This document shows, in pieces, positions 1 through 6,584 of a stretch of 15,485 nt of DNA. Positions within the stretch are counted from its first letter, which is position 1. Every line of letters begins with the position of its first letter. A program made the position numbers and the translations under genes. The DNA is from Clostridiales bacterium (GTDB lineage Bacteria > Bacillota > Clostridia > Oscillospirales > CAG-382), in the NCBI GenBank assembly GCA_003452915.1, contig DMMZ01000010.1, positions 27,484 through 42,968 of the forward strand, written 5' to 3'. The notes beneath the pieces were generated by a model. That model was not told where the DNA came from. It made no database searches and saw only the letters and a list, made by a program, of their open reading frames with translations.

Positions 1-521
1 GAAACCCAGCCATATTCCGCTCCATAAATAGAAGTCTTTTGTTCACTACCGCACATTGTTATAAACATCCGCATTTGTAGTTCAGTTAATGCTCGGTCAA
101 ATTTCGATTTATCTTCTTTTGAAATACTACCAAGCTGTTTTAACATATGCAGTGGTAGGGAATCATGTTCCTCAAGAAGCTGATAAATCCGCTTTGCATA
201 ATTACTTAAAATTCCGTTATTATATGTATCCTCGAAGAATTCTCCGTTTCTTCGCACTGCAAGAAAATATGGGTACCATTCTTTAGTTATATAGCCACTT
301 TTGTTAAAGAATACTTTCGCATATGCGATATCATTACGCTCGTTTAAAACACGCATCCGCCATTCCCATGGATCGGTCTCGGGGTTTTCTGTATGCCAGA
401 CTATATTTTCACCAAATTGAGAGCATAAAGAAAAAATACCCTCATCATTACTTCCAACCATTGAAAAACCAGCTTCTAACAAAGCGGCTAAAAAATCGTT
501 AAAACAATTTATTCTTTTCAA
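1..521 (-). CDS. AlkZ-related protein, N-terminal part (runs off window)
   Basis: About 173 residues are readable before the gene leaves the window at position 1. The block DPWEWRMRVL, then DIAYAKVFF, EWYPYFLAVRR, a PLHMLKQLG segment and ALTELQMRMFITMCG, is the pattern I recognise from clostridial AlkZ-related proteins, which resemble HTH_42/YcaQ-type winged-helix DNA glycosylases. A role in DNA repair is inferred from that family only. The reading frame is open from 578, but it has no ATG before residue M at 461-459, which lies inside the conserved region. I chose TTG at 521-519 because homologues begin a few residues before the NDFLAALLEAG segment; its ribosome site is poor. An ATG with a nearby AGAAAG sits at 532-530 in another frame, and one extra T in the T5 run at 520-524 would fuse it to this gene. 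A consensus promoter lies at 588-616. Family fairly likely; start uncertain. Confidence 0.6.
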   Translation of the reverse strand, partial: MKRINCFNDFLAALLEAGFSMVGSNDEGIFSLCSQFGENIVWHTENPETDPWEWRMRVLNERNDIAYAKVFFNKSGYITKEWYPYFLAVRRNGEFFEDTYNNGILSNYAKRIYQLLEEHDSLPLHMLKQLGSISKEDKSKFDRALTELQMRMFITMCGSEQKTSIYGAEYGWV

Positions 522-587
522 AAACAGCGCATCTTTCTGTCTTATACTGTTTCTTAAAAGAATTAGTATTAAACTCGGTTATTTTTT

Positions 588-616
588 ATTATACGGAAAA
601 GTAATTAAGCTGTCAA
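588..616 (-). promoter_or_regulatory. Sigma-A promoter of the AlkZ-related gene
   Basis: Reading the minus strand, TTGACA at 616-611 and TATAAT at 593-588 are separated by exactly 17 bases, a perfect housekeeping promoter. Transcription would start near 581 and give a leader of roughly 60 bases before the proposed TTG start. The -35 box begins directly after the T-tract of the terminator of the upstream gene. Confidence 0.85.
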
Positions 617-656
617 CCAAAAATAACAGCAAGTCTATTTATTTTAGCCTTGCTGT
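617..656 (-). terminator. Rho-independent terminator of the PrsW-like gene
   Basis: An 8-bp inverted repeat, ACAGCAAG at 626-633 and CTTGCTGT at 649-656, has a 15-base loop. On the minus strand it is followed by TATTTTT. It starts about 18 bases after the stop codon of the zinc-ribbon protease gene. The stem is only moderately GC-rich. Confidence 0.7.
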
Positions 657-673
657 ATGCTTTTATTTATAAT

Positions 674-1855
674 TTATATGTTAGTTTGCTGAGGAATATT
701 TTGAGAAGATACATGAGTAGATGATTCATTGGTAAATTCTTTACTTCCGATCTGACTTAAACCTACTTGAATTAAGACAAGTATTATAATCCAGGCGATT
801 ATTATCAATACATCCTGTACCAGGAAGATTTTTTGTGCTAACTCACCTAAATCAATAGGCATATCCCAAATTGAATGGAGTATTACTGTAATTCCAAAAA
901 ATGAAAGAAACTTCTTATCTATAATCATAGAAGAATTAAACGTTTTATTCTTCTTAACTAACATAAGAGCTGCTCCGTAAATTGCTGCCCATGCAACATG
1001 TCCGCCAGGTGCTAAAATAGCTCTGAGATATAGTACATCCTTCATGGTATCATAATCATAATTGAAAAAAAATTCAAATATGTATCCAACTGTTTCAAAG
1101 GTTGCAAAGCCTGCACCGACAGCAGCACCGATTAATAATCCGTTAAGCATATATTTAAGATTGGGCATTTTAGCTATACAGTAAACAACAATCGCTGCTT
1201 TCCCGACTTCCTCTATAATGCCTGTAAGTATAGCGGCGACATAATGGTCGTCACTTCCTTCTGTTATACTATACAGAAAAAGTGTTATTACAAGTGAAGC
1301 ACCGCCGCCGACAAAGAATATTTTTGAGATATCGTAAAAGCTGATATTTCTGGGGGCGTTAACCTCAAGGAAAAATATTATAAGGGCAAAAGGAACCATT
1401 ATAGCACCGACAAACATCATACCGGGTAAAGCCTTGCCGTTATCAAAAAGCTCAACACATATTTGCAGAAGCAGAAAGGTAATTGCAAACATTAGACATA
1501 CACGGGTATAAAGCCAGGGCTTTGGCCAAGACGAGGATATCTCGCTTTCTTTAGGGGTAGTATTTTTTGTTCCGCAGGTAAATATCTCGGTGGCAGCTTC
1601 TGTTGTATGCTTTTTAAATACATTACTGAATAAGTCGCGCAACCTTAAGTTAACTGCACCTTTTCCGCCGGCAAGCTCATTTATTTGTTTGGTAAACTTA
1701 TTAATAACATTCTGATTGGAATTCGGATTTACATTGGAATTCACGTTTCCATTATTTGCATTACTTACATTATCGCCAACTGCATGACCGCATGAAGTAC
1801 AAAATGTACTGTTTTCAACAAGCTTGGAACCACAGTTTGTGCAAAAATTCGCCAT
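674..1855 (-). CDS. Zinc-ribbon PrsW-family intramembrane metalloprotease
   Basis: The 393-residue protein has three parts. Residues 1-27 are a zinc ribbon with C5/C8 and C19/C22. Residues 28-110 are an Asn/Ser-rich linker and a soluble stretch. About 115-365 is a polytopic membrane domain. The membrane part carries the PrsW/CPBP-like signature: E215-E216-x-x-K219, F250-x-x-x-E254, H286 in a GGHVAWA segment and H327 in LHSIWD. In Bacillus, PrsW cuts the anti-sigma factor RsiW at site 1; here no sigma/anti-sigma pair is nearby, so the substrate is unknown. The ATG at 1855 follows AGGGGG at a good distance. The gene has its own exact-consensus promoter and a downstream hairpin, so it is probably monocistronic. 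Family assignment is strong; physiological role is open. Confidence 0.88.
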   Translation of the reverse strand: MANFCTNCGSKLVENSTFCTSCGHAVGDNVSNANNGNVNSNVNPNSNQNVINKFTKQINELAGGKGAVNLRLRDLFSNVFKKHTTEAATEIFTCGTKNTTPKESEISSSWPKPWLYTRVCLMFAITFLLLQICVELFDNGKALPGMMFVGAIMVPFALIIFFLEVNAPRNISFYDISKIFFVGGGASLVITLFLYSITEGSDDHYVAAILTGIIEEVGKAAIVVYCIAKMPNLKYMLNGLLIGAAVGAGFATFETVGYIFEFFFNYDYDTMKDVLYLRAILAPGGHVAWAAIYGAALMLVKKNKTFNSSMIIDKKFLSFFGITVILHSIWDMPIDLGELAQKIFLVQDVLIIIAWIIILVLIQVGLSQIGSKEFTNESSTHVSSQNIPQQTNI

Positions 1856-1899
1856 AAATAGCCCCCTAAATCAAGATATATTATTATATTAATAACAAC

Positions 1900-1928
1900 A
1901 TTATATATATGCCAATTAATAATGTCAA
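1900..1928 (-). promoter_or_regulatory. Sigma-A promoter of the zinc-ribbon PrsW gene
   Basis: On the minus strand TTGACA at 1928-1923 and TATAAT at 1905-1900 are separated by exactly 17 bases. The -35 box starts only two bases after the stop codon of the upstream methyltransferase gene (1931-1933), and no hairpin lies between them, so readthrough from that gene is possible. Confidence 0.85.
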
Positions 1929-1930
1929 TA

Positions 1931-2545
1931 CTAAGCATTACTTTTTATATATTTGAAAATGTAATATTTCCAACACGAATTTTTATCTGGAAATAATTCA
2001 GTAATAAATTCGAATTTACCCTGTGAATGTTCTTTTAATTCATCAAGCGTATGTAAATAAAAATCTCTGTCATATTCTACTCCATCAATAGTAACATAGC
2101 TTGAAGATTTACTTTTTCCTGAACCGTTTCTAATAACAATAAATAAATATCCTTTATCGGATAAAATATTATAAATTCTGTCGAATGCCAGTTCAAGTTG
2201 TTCACTTGATAAATGAATAAAGCCTGCTATAACTGTACAGCCGTCAAATTTACCCAAATAAGTATAGTCATTAAGTATGTTATCCACGACAAATTTTATT
2301 TGGGGATTATGTTCTTTAGCAATATGTATGCTTACTTCACTAAAATCAATTCCTGTAACATCAGCACCTAATTTTTGCATTCTCATGCTTTCATATCCTG
2401 CACCGCAGCACAAATCCAACACTTTTGGTTTTGATGGTAAATGCTTAAAAAATTTAATCAAATAGGGTAGCATTGATTCATCTCTATACCATTTTTCGGA
2501 CCATTCATTTGCTGTTTTATTATAAAAATCTTTTATACCCTTCAT
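1931..2545 (-). CDS. Class I SAM-dependent methyltransferase
   Basis: The 204-residue protein has a Rossmann-type SAM-binding core. Motif I is LDLCCGAGYES at about residues 43-53, with an acidic motif II end at D67 (TGIDFSE) and a later GFIHLSSEQ segment. It belongs to the Methyltransf_11/25-like group; substrate and target atom cannot be read from the sequence. I place the start at ATG 2545-2543 because GAGGG lies just upstream. An in-frame ATG at 2587 would add 14 residues encoded partly within the terminator of the preceding gene and has no ribosome site. Flanking signals (terminator upstream, promoter of the next gene immediately downstream) suggest a single-gene unit, although I could not identify a clear promoter. 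Confidence 0.85.
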   Translation of the reverse strand: MKGIKDFYNKTANEWSEKWYRDESMLPYLIKFFKHLPSKPKVLDLCCGAGYESMRMQKLGADVTGIDFSEVSIHIAKEHNPQIKFVVDNILNDYTYLGKFDGCTVIAGFIHLSSEQLELAFDRIYNILSDKGYLFIVIRNGSGKSKSSSYVTIDGVEYDRDFYLHTLDELKEHSQGKFEFITELFPDKNSCWKYYIFKYIKSNA

Positions 2546-2580
2546 ATTGCCCTCAATTTTATATATGCTTATAATGGTAA

Positions 2581-2610
2581 AAAACACCTGATGCTATAAT
2601 CAGGCGTTTT
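2581..2610 (-). terminator. Terminator of the 189-residue membrane protein gene
   Basis: A near-perfect 12-bp inverted repeat (arms 2581-2592 and 2599-2610, one wobble) has a 6-base loop and is followed by a run of T on the minus strand. It starts 5 bases after the stop codon of the membrane protein gene. Confidence 0.85.
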
Positions 2611-2614
2611 CAAC

Positions 2615-3184
2615 CTATTCAGTTATTATATTTTGTTGTATATCCTTTATTTCGTATTTTCCGTGCAGTTTGTATCCTAATACCAATAAAACCAAAAAGA
2701 AAACATTAGCACCGATATGGAAAATAATTGATAAAATTATCATTGTGACATTAAACGCAAATATCATAACTATATTACTTATTAAATAAATTAACCAACA
2801 GAGTCTAAATAACTTGTGTAACGTGATTTCATTGTATTTTTTGGATATATTTGCAAAGATTGAACAAGTAATAAAAATTATAATAAAGTCTATTGCAAAG
2901 AAAATCAAATTAAAAATATATGATGATAATTTTGTTGTATCAGAATCAAATCCGAGCATCTTCAAAAATGAGAAAATTATTAAAATAAAGGCTAGTGGTT
3001 TTGCTCTTGAGAATCTTTTATCTACTTTTGTTAGGTCAATTAAACCAAAAATAATAGTTATGTATCCAATAATATTTGCATACAAAAAAATAAAATTAAA
3101 ATTTAAAATCAGATTACCCGTGAAAAGTTTTTTTATTCCCTTCATATTTATTTTTTCCGACAATGGTATAAACTGTTGTTCCAT
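2615..3184 (-). CDS. Small polytopic membrane protein of unknown function
   Basis: I do not recognise a family. The 189 residues are very rich in Ile, Phe and Leu. They suggest about five membrane helices, near residues 26-50, 64-79, 89-111, 126-145 and 147-171, with short charged connections (KVDKRFSRAKP, SKKYNEITLHK) and a charged C-terminus. The start is ATG 3184-3182: AGGGG lies 9 bases upstream, whereas the in-frame TTG three codons earlier sits directly on that ribosome site. A consensus promoter and a strong terminator make it a single-gene transcript. A long open frame on the opposite strand here is a mirror of the hydrophobic, AT-rich coding sequence. Confidence 0.75.
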   Translation of the reverse strand: MEQQFIPLSEKINMKGIKKLFTGNLILNFNFIFLYANIIGYITIIFGLIDLTKVDKRFSRAKPLAFILIIFSFLKMLGFDSDTTKLSSYIFNLIFFAIDFIIIFITCSIFANISKKYNEITLHKLFRLCWLIYLISNIVMIFAFNVTMIILSIIFHIGANVFFLVLLVLGYKLHGKYEIKDIQQNIITE

Positions 3185-3218
3185 AATAATCAACCCCTAT
3201 TATTGTTTAATAAAGATA

Positions 3219-3247
3219 ATTATATAGTAATAAAAAATTTTTGTCAA
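3219..3247 (-). promoter_or_regulatory. Sigma-A promoter of the 189-residue membrane protein gene
   Basis: On the minus strand TTGACA at 3247-3242 and TATAAT at 3224-3219 are separated by exactly 17 bases. It is the third exact-consensus promoter in the first 3.3 kb. The expected transcript start is about 25-30 bases upstream of the chosen ATG. Confidence 0.85.
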
Positions 3248-3360
3248 TTTAATTTTAAGTTATTTTATTATTTAAATTTTATAATCTTATAGAAGATGCA
3301 AAGGATTATGTTGATGAAAATTAAAAAATAATGTACAGGAGGTTTTTTACTCGTCCATAT

Positions 3361-3395
3361 ATAAAAATAAGATCCCCAATATAAAAAAGGAGATC
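3361..3395 (-). terminator. Probable weak terminator of the CotF-like operon
   Basis: GATCCCC at 3371-3377 and GGAGATC at 3389-3395 form an imperfect 7-bp stem (one mismatch). On the minus strand TTATTTTT follows. It lies about 22 bases beyond the stop codon of the downstream CotF-like gene. The remaining gene-free sequence up to 3248 shows nothing I can name. Confidence 0.5.
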
Positions 3396-3416
3396 CTAAT
3401 AATTAATATTTCTAAA

Positions 3417-3707
3417 TTATAATCCTAAAACTATATTTGATGCTTCCAAGTCTTTATTAATCATTTCTGTAGGATTATAAGCTTGATAATAACCTTTTTG
3501 TATCATATAAAAAGAAATTCTTTCGTGTATATTTACAGCATCATTAAGATGTCTTTTTAAAATATCTCTGACTTGAGGAGTAGAAGCCTCAGTAAGAGCT
3601 GTAGCATAATTTACTACACCATTTTTTGCTGAAATTAAAAAATCAGTTGCTATAACCTGTTCTGTCATATTGCTCATACCTGCAATATTTTGAATTATAT
3701 TAGCCAT
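3417..3707 (-). CDS. CotF-like spore coat protein
   Basis: The 96-residue, mostly helical protein fits the CotF/coat F family (ferritin-like helical bundle). It has an N-terminal helix around SNMTEQVIATDFLISAKNGV, then a central TPQVRDILKRHLNDAVNIHERIS helix, and ends in a YYQAYNPTEM motif typical of the family tail. It is expected in the coat of the endospore and made in the mother cell. The start ATG is preceded by AGGAGG with 8-base spacing. It lies 17 bases after the stop of a shorter CotF-like gene, so the two are almost certainly one operon, and they may pair in the same helical bundle. The operon promoter is not obvious; I looked for sigma-E, -F, -G and -K patterns and found only partial matches. 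Confidence 0.85.
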   Translation of the reverse strand: MANIIQNIAGMSNMTEQVIATDFLISAKNGVVNYATALTEASTPQVRDILKRHLNDAVNIHERISFYMIQKGYYQAYNPTEMINKDLEASNIVLGL

Positions 3708-3724
3708 TATTTTTACCTCCTTTT

Positions 3725-3943
3725 TTATTTTTGTGTTGAATACTCTGACATTTTTATCAAACTCTCAAGGTCTCTTATCTGCTGCTGAGAAACAGTTACG
3801 TCCTGTTGTAATATCGATTTTAACTCTTCATCATTTACCATAGCATTCATTGTAGATGATTTTGTTGCACATATATTTTTAAAAGTTAATAATTCGTGTA
3901 AATCAAAGGTCTCGTGTGGTGCGATTTTATTTGTTGAATTCAA
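3725..3943 (-). CDS. Short CotF-like spore coat partner protein
   Basis: A 72-residue helical protein with the half-domain look of CotF-family partners: FDLHELLTFKN, then MNAMVNDEELKSILQQDV and a QQQIRDLESLI helix. I place the start at TTG 3943-3941, because the strong AGGAGG at 3957-3952 lies exactly 8 bases upstream of it. The in-frame GTG at 3952-3950 overlaps the ribosome site itself and is unlikely to be used; it would give 75 residues. It is cotranscribed with the 96-residue CotF-like gene 17 bases downstream. A structural coat role is inferred from family and neighbour. Confidence 0.78.
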   Translation of the reverse strand: MNSTNKIAPHETFDLHELLTFKNICATKSSTMNAMVNDEELKSILQQDVTVSQQQIRDLESLIKMSEYSTQK

Positions 3944-4037
3944 AAAACTCACCTCCTTCTATATTATTATTAACTATGAGTATCTTTTTATCCTTATAAA
4001 ACACTTTTTAAAAATTTGCATACTTATAAATAAATCA

Positions 4038-4068
4038 AAAAACGCAGATCAAAATAATCTGCGTTTTT
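4038..4068 (-). terminator. Terminator of the Arg-rich sporulation gene
   Basis: A perfect 12-bp inverted repeat (AAAAACGCAGAT at 4038-4049, ATCTGCGTTTTT at 4057-4068) has a 7-base loop and a T-run on the minus strand. It isolates the Arg-rich gene from the CotF-like operon, so the two units are transcribed separately. Confidence 0.88.
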
Positions 4069-4092
4069 CCTGCATTATTATCCTATTAAATT

Positions 4093-4482
4093 CTAAAACC
4101 AAATCCAAGGTCTTCTTCTTCTGCGGAAAAATTCCGAGAAAAATAATATATCAATTAAATCTCTGAATAAACCTCTGCGTCTGAAACGGCGACCACGGAA
4201 AAATGGTGAACGTGTTATAACTTCAGAAACTGTTTGATCTGCATCTGCTCTTTGTTCGTATTCACGTGCATATTCTTGCAAATCGGGATACATTTCCATC
4301 AGCATGTTAGCGATGTTTTCGGATATTTGGTCCAGCATCTCCTGACTTGGTGGTGTATCACCATAATAGGAATCCATTTGATCACATATCATCATGATAT
4401 AGGGTTGAATCTTGTAAAATACATCCGGATAAATTCTAGCAAAATCCGGCATTTCCATTTTGTTTATGTTGTTACTATTCAA
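4093..4482 (-). CDS. Small Arg-rich protein, probably sporulation-associated
   Basis: The 129 residues have two halves. Residues 10-85 are acidic and helical (MPDFARIYPDVFYKIQPYIMMICDQ, PPSQEMLDQISENI). Residues 91-129 are strongly basic, with 13 Arg between 91 and 124, a hydrophobic LFRDLIDILFFSEFF stretch and an RRRRRPWIWF end. I recall similar clostridial proteins ending in a RDL-I-LL-RELLRRRRR tail, but no established function. The start is TTG 4482-4480, five bases after GGAGGAG (4494-4488). A sequence matching the sigma-K consensus lies about 35 bases upstream, and two coat genes follow, so late mother-cell expression and a place in the outer spore layers are reasonable inferences. The basic tail could bind an acidic surface or nucleic acid. 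Confidence 0.75.
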   Translation of the reverse strand: MNSNNINKMEMPDFARIYPDVFYKIQPYIMMICDQMDSYYGDTPPSQEMLDQISENIANMLMEMYPDLQEYAREYEQRADADQTVSEVITRSPFFRGRRFRRRGLFRDLIDILFFSEFFRRRRRPWIWF

Positions 4483-4516
4483 TTATTCTCCTCCAGTTTT
4501 TTAGGGTGTTCACTCC

Positions 4517-4543
4517 TATTATATGAACCGGAGAAAAATGAGT
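4517..4543 (-). promoter_or_regulatory. Probable sigma-K (late mother-cell) promoter
   Basis: On the minus strand AC at 4543-4542 is followed after 16 bases by CATATAATA at 4525-4517. This matches the Bacillus sigma-K pattern (AC, 16-17 bases, CATANNNTA) at every defined base. The position relative to the TTG start at 4482 leaves a leader of about 27 bases containing the ribosome site. The -10 also contains TATAAT, so a sigma-A reading is possible, but no -35 box sits at the right distance. Confidence 0.6.
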
Positions 4544-4663
4544 TACTATGACGAAAATAGTTTGTTTTTTTATTATTTTATCTTTATATGCGATTTTCCA
4601 TTTTTAAAAGCTAAAAAATTCTGTTTTTTATTATTTATATGGTTGCTTTATTATATATAAAAA

Positions 4664-5893
4664 TTATATTACTTGAAAAATATAAAACTTCAGATAATCG
4701 GTCTCAGGAACATTCCACAAAATTGGGTGGTCAGCGGATTGCTGGCGCACTTCGATCTGCTTTAGCTGCACATTAGCCTCGGTTGCGGCGGTTTGCAGCA
4801 TTTTTTCAAACATCTTATTATCCATAAAATGCGAACAGGAGCAGGTTGCGAGATATCCGCCGCGTGGCAGCAGCTTCATTGCGCGATAATTAATTTCTTT
4901 ATATCCGCCCTGCGCGTTTCTTATTGTCTTGCGGCTTTTTGTAAATGCAGGAGGGTCAAGGATAATAAAATCATATGGACTTTTTTTAGTTTCTGCTAAT
5001 TGCGGCAATAGGTCAAATACATCAGCGGTAAGAAAATCTATTCGTTCACCAAAACAATTTCGTTCAGCGTTCTGCTTAGCCTGTGCAATAGCTGTTTTTG
5101 AAACATCAACCGCTGTAACGTGTTCCGCACCACCCATCAAAGCATTAAACGCAAACGAACCTGTATGTGTAAAGCAGTCAAGAACATATTTACCACGTGA
5201 CAGACGGGCAATCTCAAGACGATTGTATTTCTGGTCTAGAAAATAACCTGTCTTCTGTCCGTTCTCGAAGTCGACCTCGTATTTAACACCGTTTTCAATT
5301 ATCTCAGTTTTGGTCTCGGTTGGATGTACAATATCATCAAGCTCATACCATCCCTTGTATTCGTCAAGTCCTTCCAAAGCGCGGATTGCAACATCATTTC
5401 TTTCGTAAACGCCGTCTATTTTCTCTCCCATTTCGGCAAGGATTTTAATTAATAATTGAAAAACTATACCTTTTATTTTATCCATACCAAAGGAAAGCAC
5501 CTGTGAAACAAGTATTTTTTCAAAGCGGTCAACGGTTAGTCCGGGCAGTCCGTCCGCTTCTCCGAAAATAAGTCTGCAGCAGGAAAAGTCATCACGCATA
5601 ACCGTTTTTCTATAATTGACAGCATAACGAAGCCTGCGTTCAAAAAACGCTTCGTCGAATTTATCGTTCGCATTTGAGGACAAAACTCTTATACGGATTT
5701 TACTTTTCTCACTGTAGAATCCTGTTCCTAAATACGAGCCTTTTTGCGACAAAACATCCACAAGCGAACCGTTTTCTATTTCAGGTAACTCGGAAGTTAT
5801 TTCCTCAGCATATACCCATGGGTGACCACTTTTAAGTGCGATTTCTGCTTTTGGTGTAACTGTGTATGTCGGATATATTCTTTTTGTATTCAT
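4664..5893 (-). CDS. rlmI: RlmI-type class I SAM-dependent rRNA methyltransferase
   Basis: The 409-residue protein has an N-terminal PUA RNA-binding domain (about 8-75, including KSGHPWVYAEEI). A linker follows with the FGEADGLPGLTVDRF motif (110-124), then a C-terminal methyltransferase domain with FLDQKYNR (218-225), SAM motif I CFTHTGSFAFNAL (240-252), DPPAF (313-317) and CSCS (351-354). This order and length are those of RlmI/YccW, which makes m5C1962 in E. coli 23S rRNA; the exact base in this organism is inferred. The ATG immediately follows the stop codon of the upstream membrane gene (TAAATG, no gap), with AAGGG inside the end of that gene, so translation is probably coupled. Its GC content is visibly higher than its neighbours'. 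No terminator is clear in the AT-rich 4560-4663 stretch. Confidence 0.9.
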   Translation of the reverse strand: MNTKRIYPTYTVTPKAEIALKSGHPWVYAEEITSELPEIENGSLVDVLSQKGSYLGTGFYSEKSKIRIRVLSSNANDKFDEAFFERRLRYAVNYRKTVMRDDFSCCRLIFGEADGLPGLTVDRFEKILVSQVLSFGMDKIKGIVFQLLIKILAEMGEKIDGVYERNDVAIRALEGLDEYKGWYELDDIVHPTETKTEIIENGVKYEVDFENGQKTGYFLDQKYNRLEIARLSRGKYVLDCFTHTGSFAFNALMGGAEHVTAVDVSKTAIAQAKQNAERNCFGERIDFLTADVFDLLPQLAETKKSPYDFIILDPPAFTKSRKTIRNAQGGYKEINYRAMKLLPRGGYLATCSCSHFMDNKMFEKMLQTAATEANVQLKQIEVRQQSADHPILWNVPETDYLKFYIFQVI

Positions 5894-6427
5894 TTATTTC
5901 CCTTTTACTTCTTCAATTAAATATAAGAGATTACTGTTTTTATAAAATTTAAACTTATATGTTTTTCCATCCACTATATTAGTTTCTAATTGCCATAAAT
6001 TATATACATTGTCATCGTTTATAAATATAACAGTTGAACTTCTGCCGTCATTTCCCGAGGTAGCTTCCTCAACTACAGATGTAATGTATAAGTCCTCGGA
6101 GACAAGGTCTTTTGTTGCGTTTCCCGCATCTAAATACAAGTTATATATAAAAAAACACAATCCGGCGATTAATATCAGATTCAAAATAAGTGATTTTACA
6201 TTCTTTTTTATTATTCTGTATATAAGATATATAATCAAAAACAGAGCTATCAAAGCAAAATCAATATTTAAAAACACTTCGTTATACAATACTTTTACAT
6301 CTAAATCATCAGTGAATAAAGGAATAAAAATTGATATAATAACAATCAATAAAGGAATGCAGATTAATAAAGCTCTGCCTAACTTTTCTTTTTTTGTGCT
6401 TTCATGCTTAATATTTTTATTATCCAT
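5894..6427 (-). CDS. Membrane protein with C-terminal soluble domain, unknown function
   Basis: I do not recognise the family. The 177 residues begin with a Lys-rich cytoplasmic segment. Three membrane helices follow at about 18-38, 54-73 and 80-98, then a soluble domain at about 100-177 that looks beta-rich (DLYITSVVEEATSG, STVIFINDDNVYNLWQL, GKTYKFKFYKNSNLLYLIEEV). By helix count the soluble domain should lie outside the cell. The ATG follows AAAGGA at a normal distance. A good promoter precedes it, and its stop codon abuts the start of the rRNA methyltransferase, making a two-gene operon whose functional link is not evident. Confidence 0.72.
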   Translation of the reverse strand: MDNKNIKHESTKKEKLGRALLICIPLLIVIISIFIPLFTDDLDVKVLYNEVFLNIDFALIALFLIIYLIYRIIKKNVKSLILNLILIAGLCFFIYNLYLDAGNATKDLVSEDLYITSVVEEATSGNDGRSSTVIFINDDNVYNLWQLETNIVDGKTYKFKFYKNSNLLYLIEEVKGK

Positions 6428-6460
6428 AAAAAATCCTTTGATTCCAATTATTATTACAAG

Positions 6461-6489
6461 ATTATAGCATGAATTTATAAAAATTACAA
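6461..6489 (-). promoter_or_regulatory. Sigma-A promoter of the membrane protein-rlmI operon
   Basis: On the minus strand TTGTAA at 6489-6484 and TATAAT at 6466-6461 are separated by 17 bases. The -35 matches four of six consensus bases. It is well placed for the start at 6427. Confidence 0.7.
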
Positions 6490-6520
6490 CATATAGCTTA
6501 CAAACGTGGCTATCAATAAC

Positions 6521-6561
6521 AAAAAAAACAACCGCTTTTGTAAATTTAACAAGAGCGGTTG
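6521..6561 (-). terminator. Terminator of the Ser/Glu-rich lipoprotein gene
   Basis: An 11-bp inverted repeat (CAACCGCTTTT at 6529-6539, AAGAGCGGTTG at 6551-6561, one wobble) is followed on the minus strand by eight T. It begins about 23 bases after the stop codon of the lipoprotein gene. Confidence 0.88.
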
Positions 6562-6584
6562 ACTTTATAAGCTATTTATGGAAA

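Noticed and set aside
89..286. 65-codon plus-strand frame at the left edge
   Set aside because: The minus strand here carries recognisable AlkZ-related motifs throughout; the plus frame matches nothing and lacks a ribosome site.
2814..3227. 137-codon open frame on the plus strand opposite the 189-residue membrane protein gene
   Set aside because: It mirrors an AT-rich hydrophobic gene that has promoter, ribosome site and terminator on the minus strand; the plus frame has none of these.
3270..3324. Plus-strand tail-like reading ending KFYNLIEDAKDYVDEN before a stop
   Set aside because: It looks like a protein C-terminus but is too short, has no start, and no family match; composition alone can explain it in AT-rich DNA.
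3958..4030. Sporulation promoter for the CotF-like operon (CATAGTTAA and GGATAAAAAG elements)
   Set aside because: Each element matches only part of a sigma-E/K or sigma-F pattern, and no -35 element sits at the correct distance.
4234..4551. 105-codon plus-strand frame opposite the Arg-rich gene
   Set aside because: It runs over the sigma-K-like promoter and ribosome site of the minus-strand gene, and no signals of its own are visible.
6009..6467. 152-codon plus-strand frame opposite the membrane protein upstream of rlmI
   Set aside because: Antisense shadow; no ribosome site, and its end covers the promoter of the real gene.
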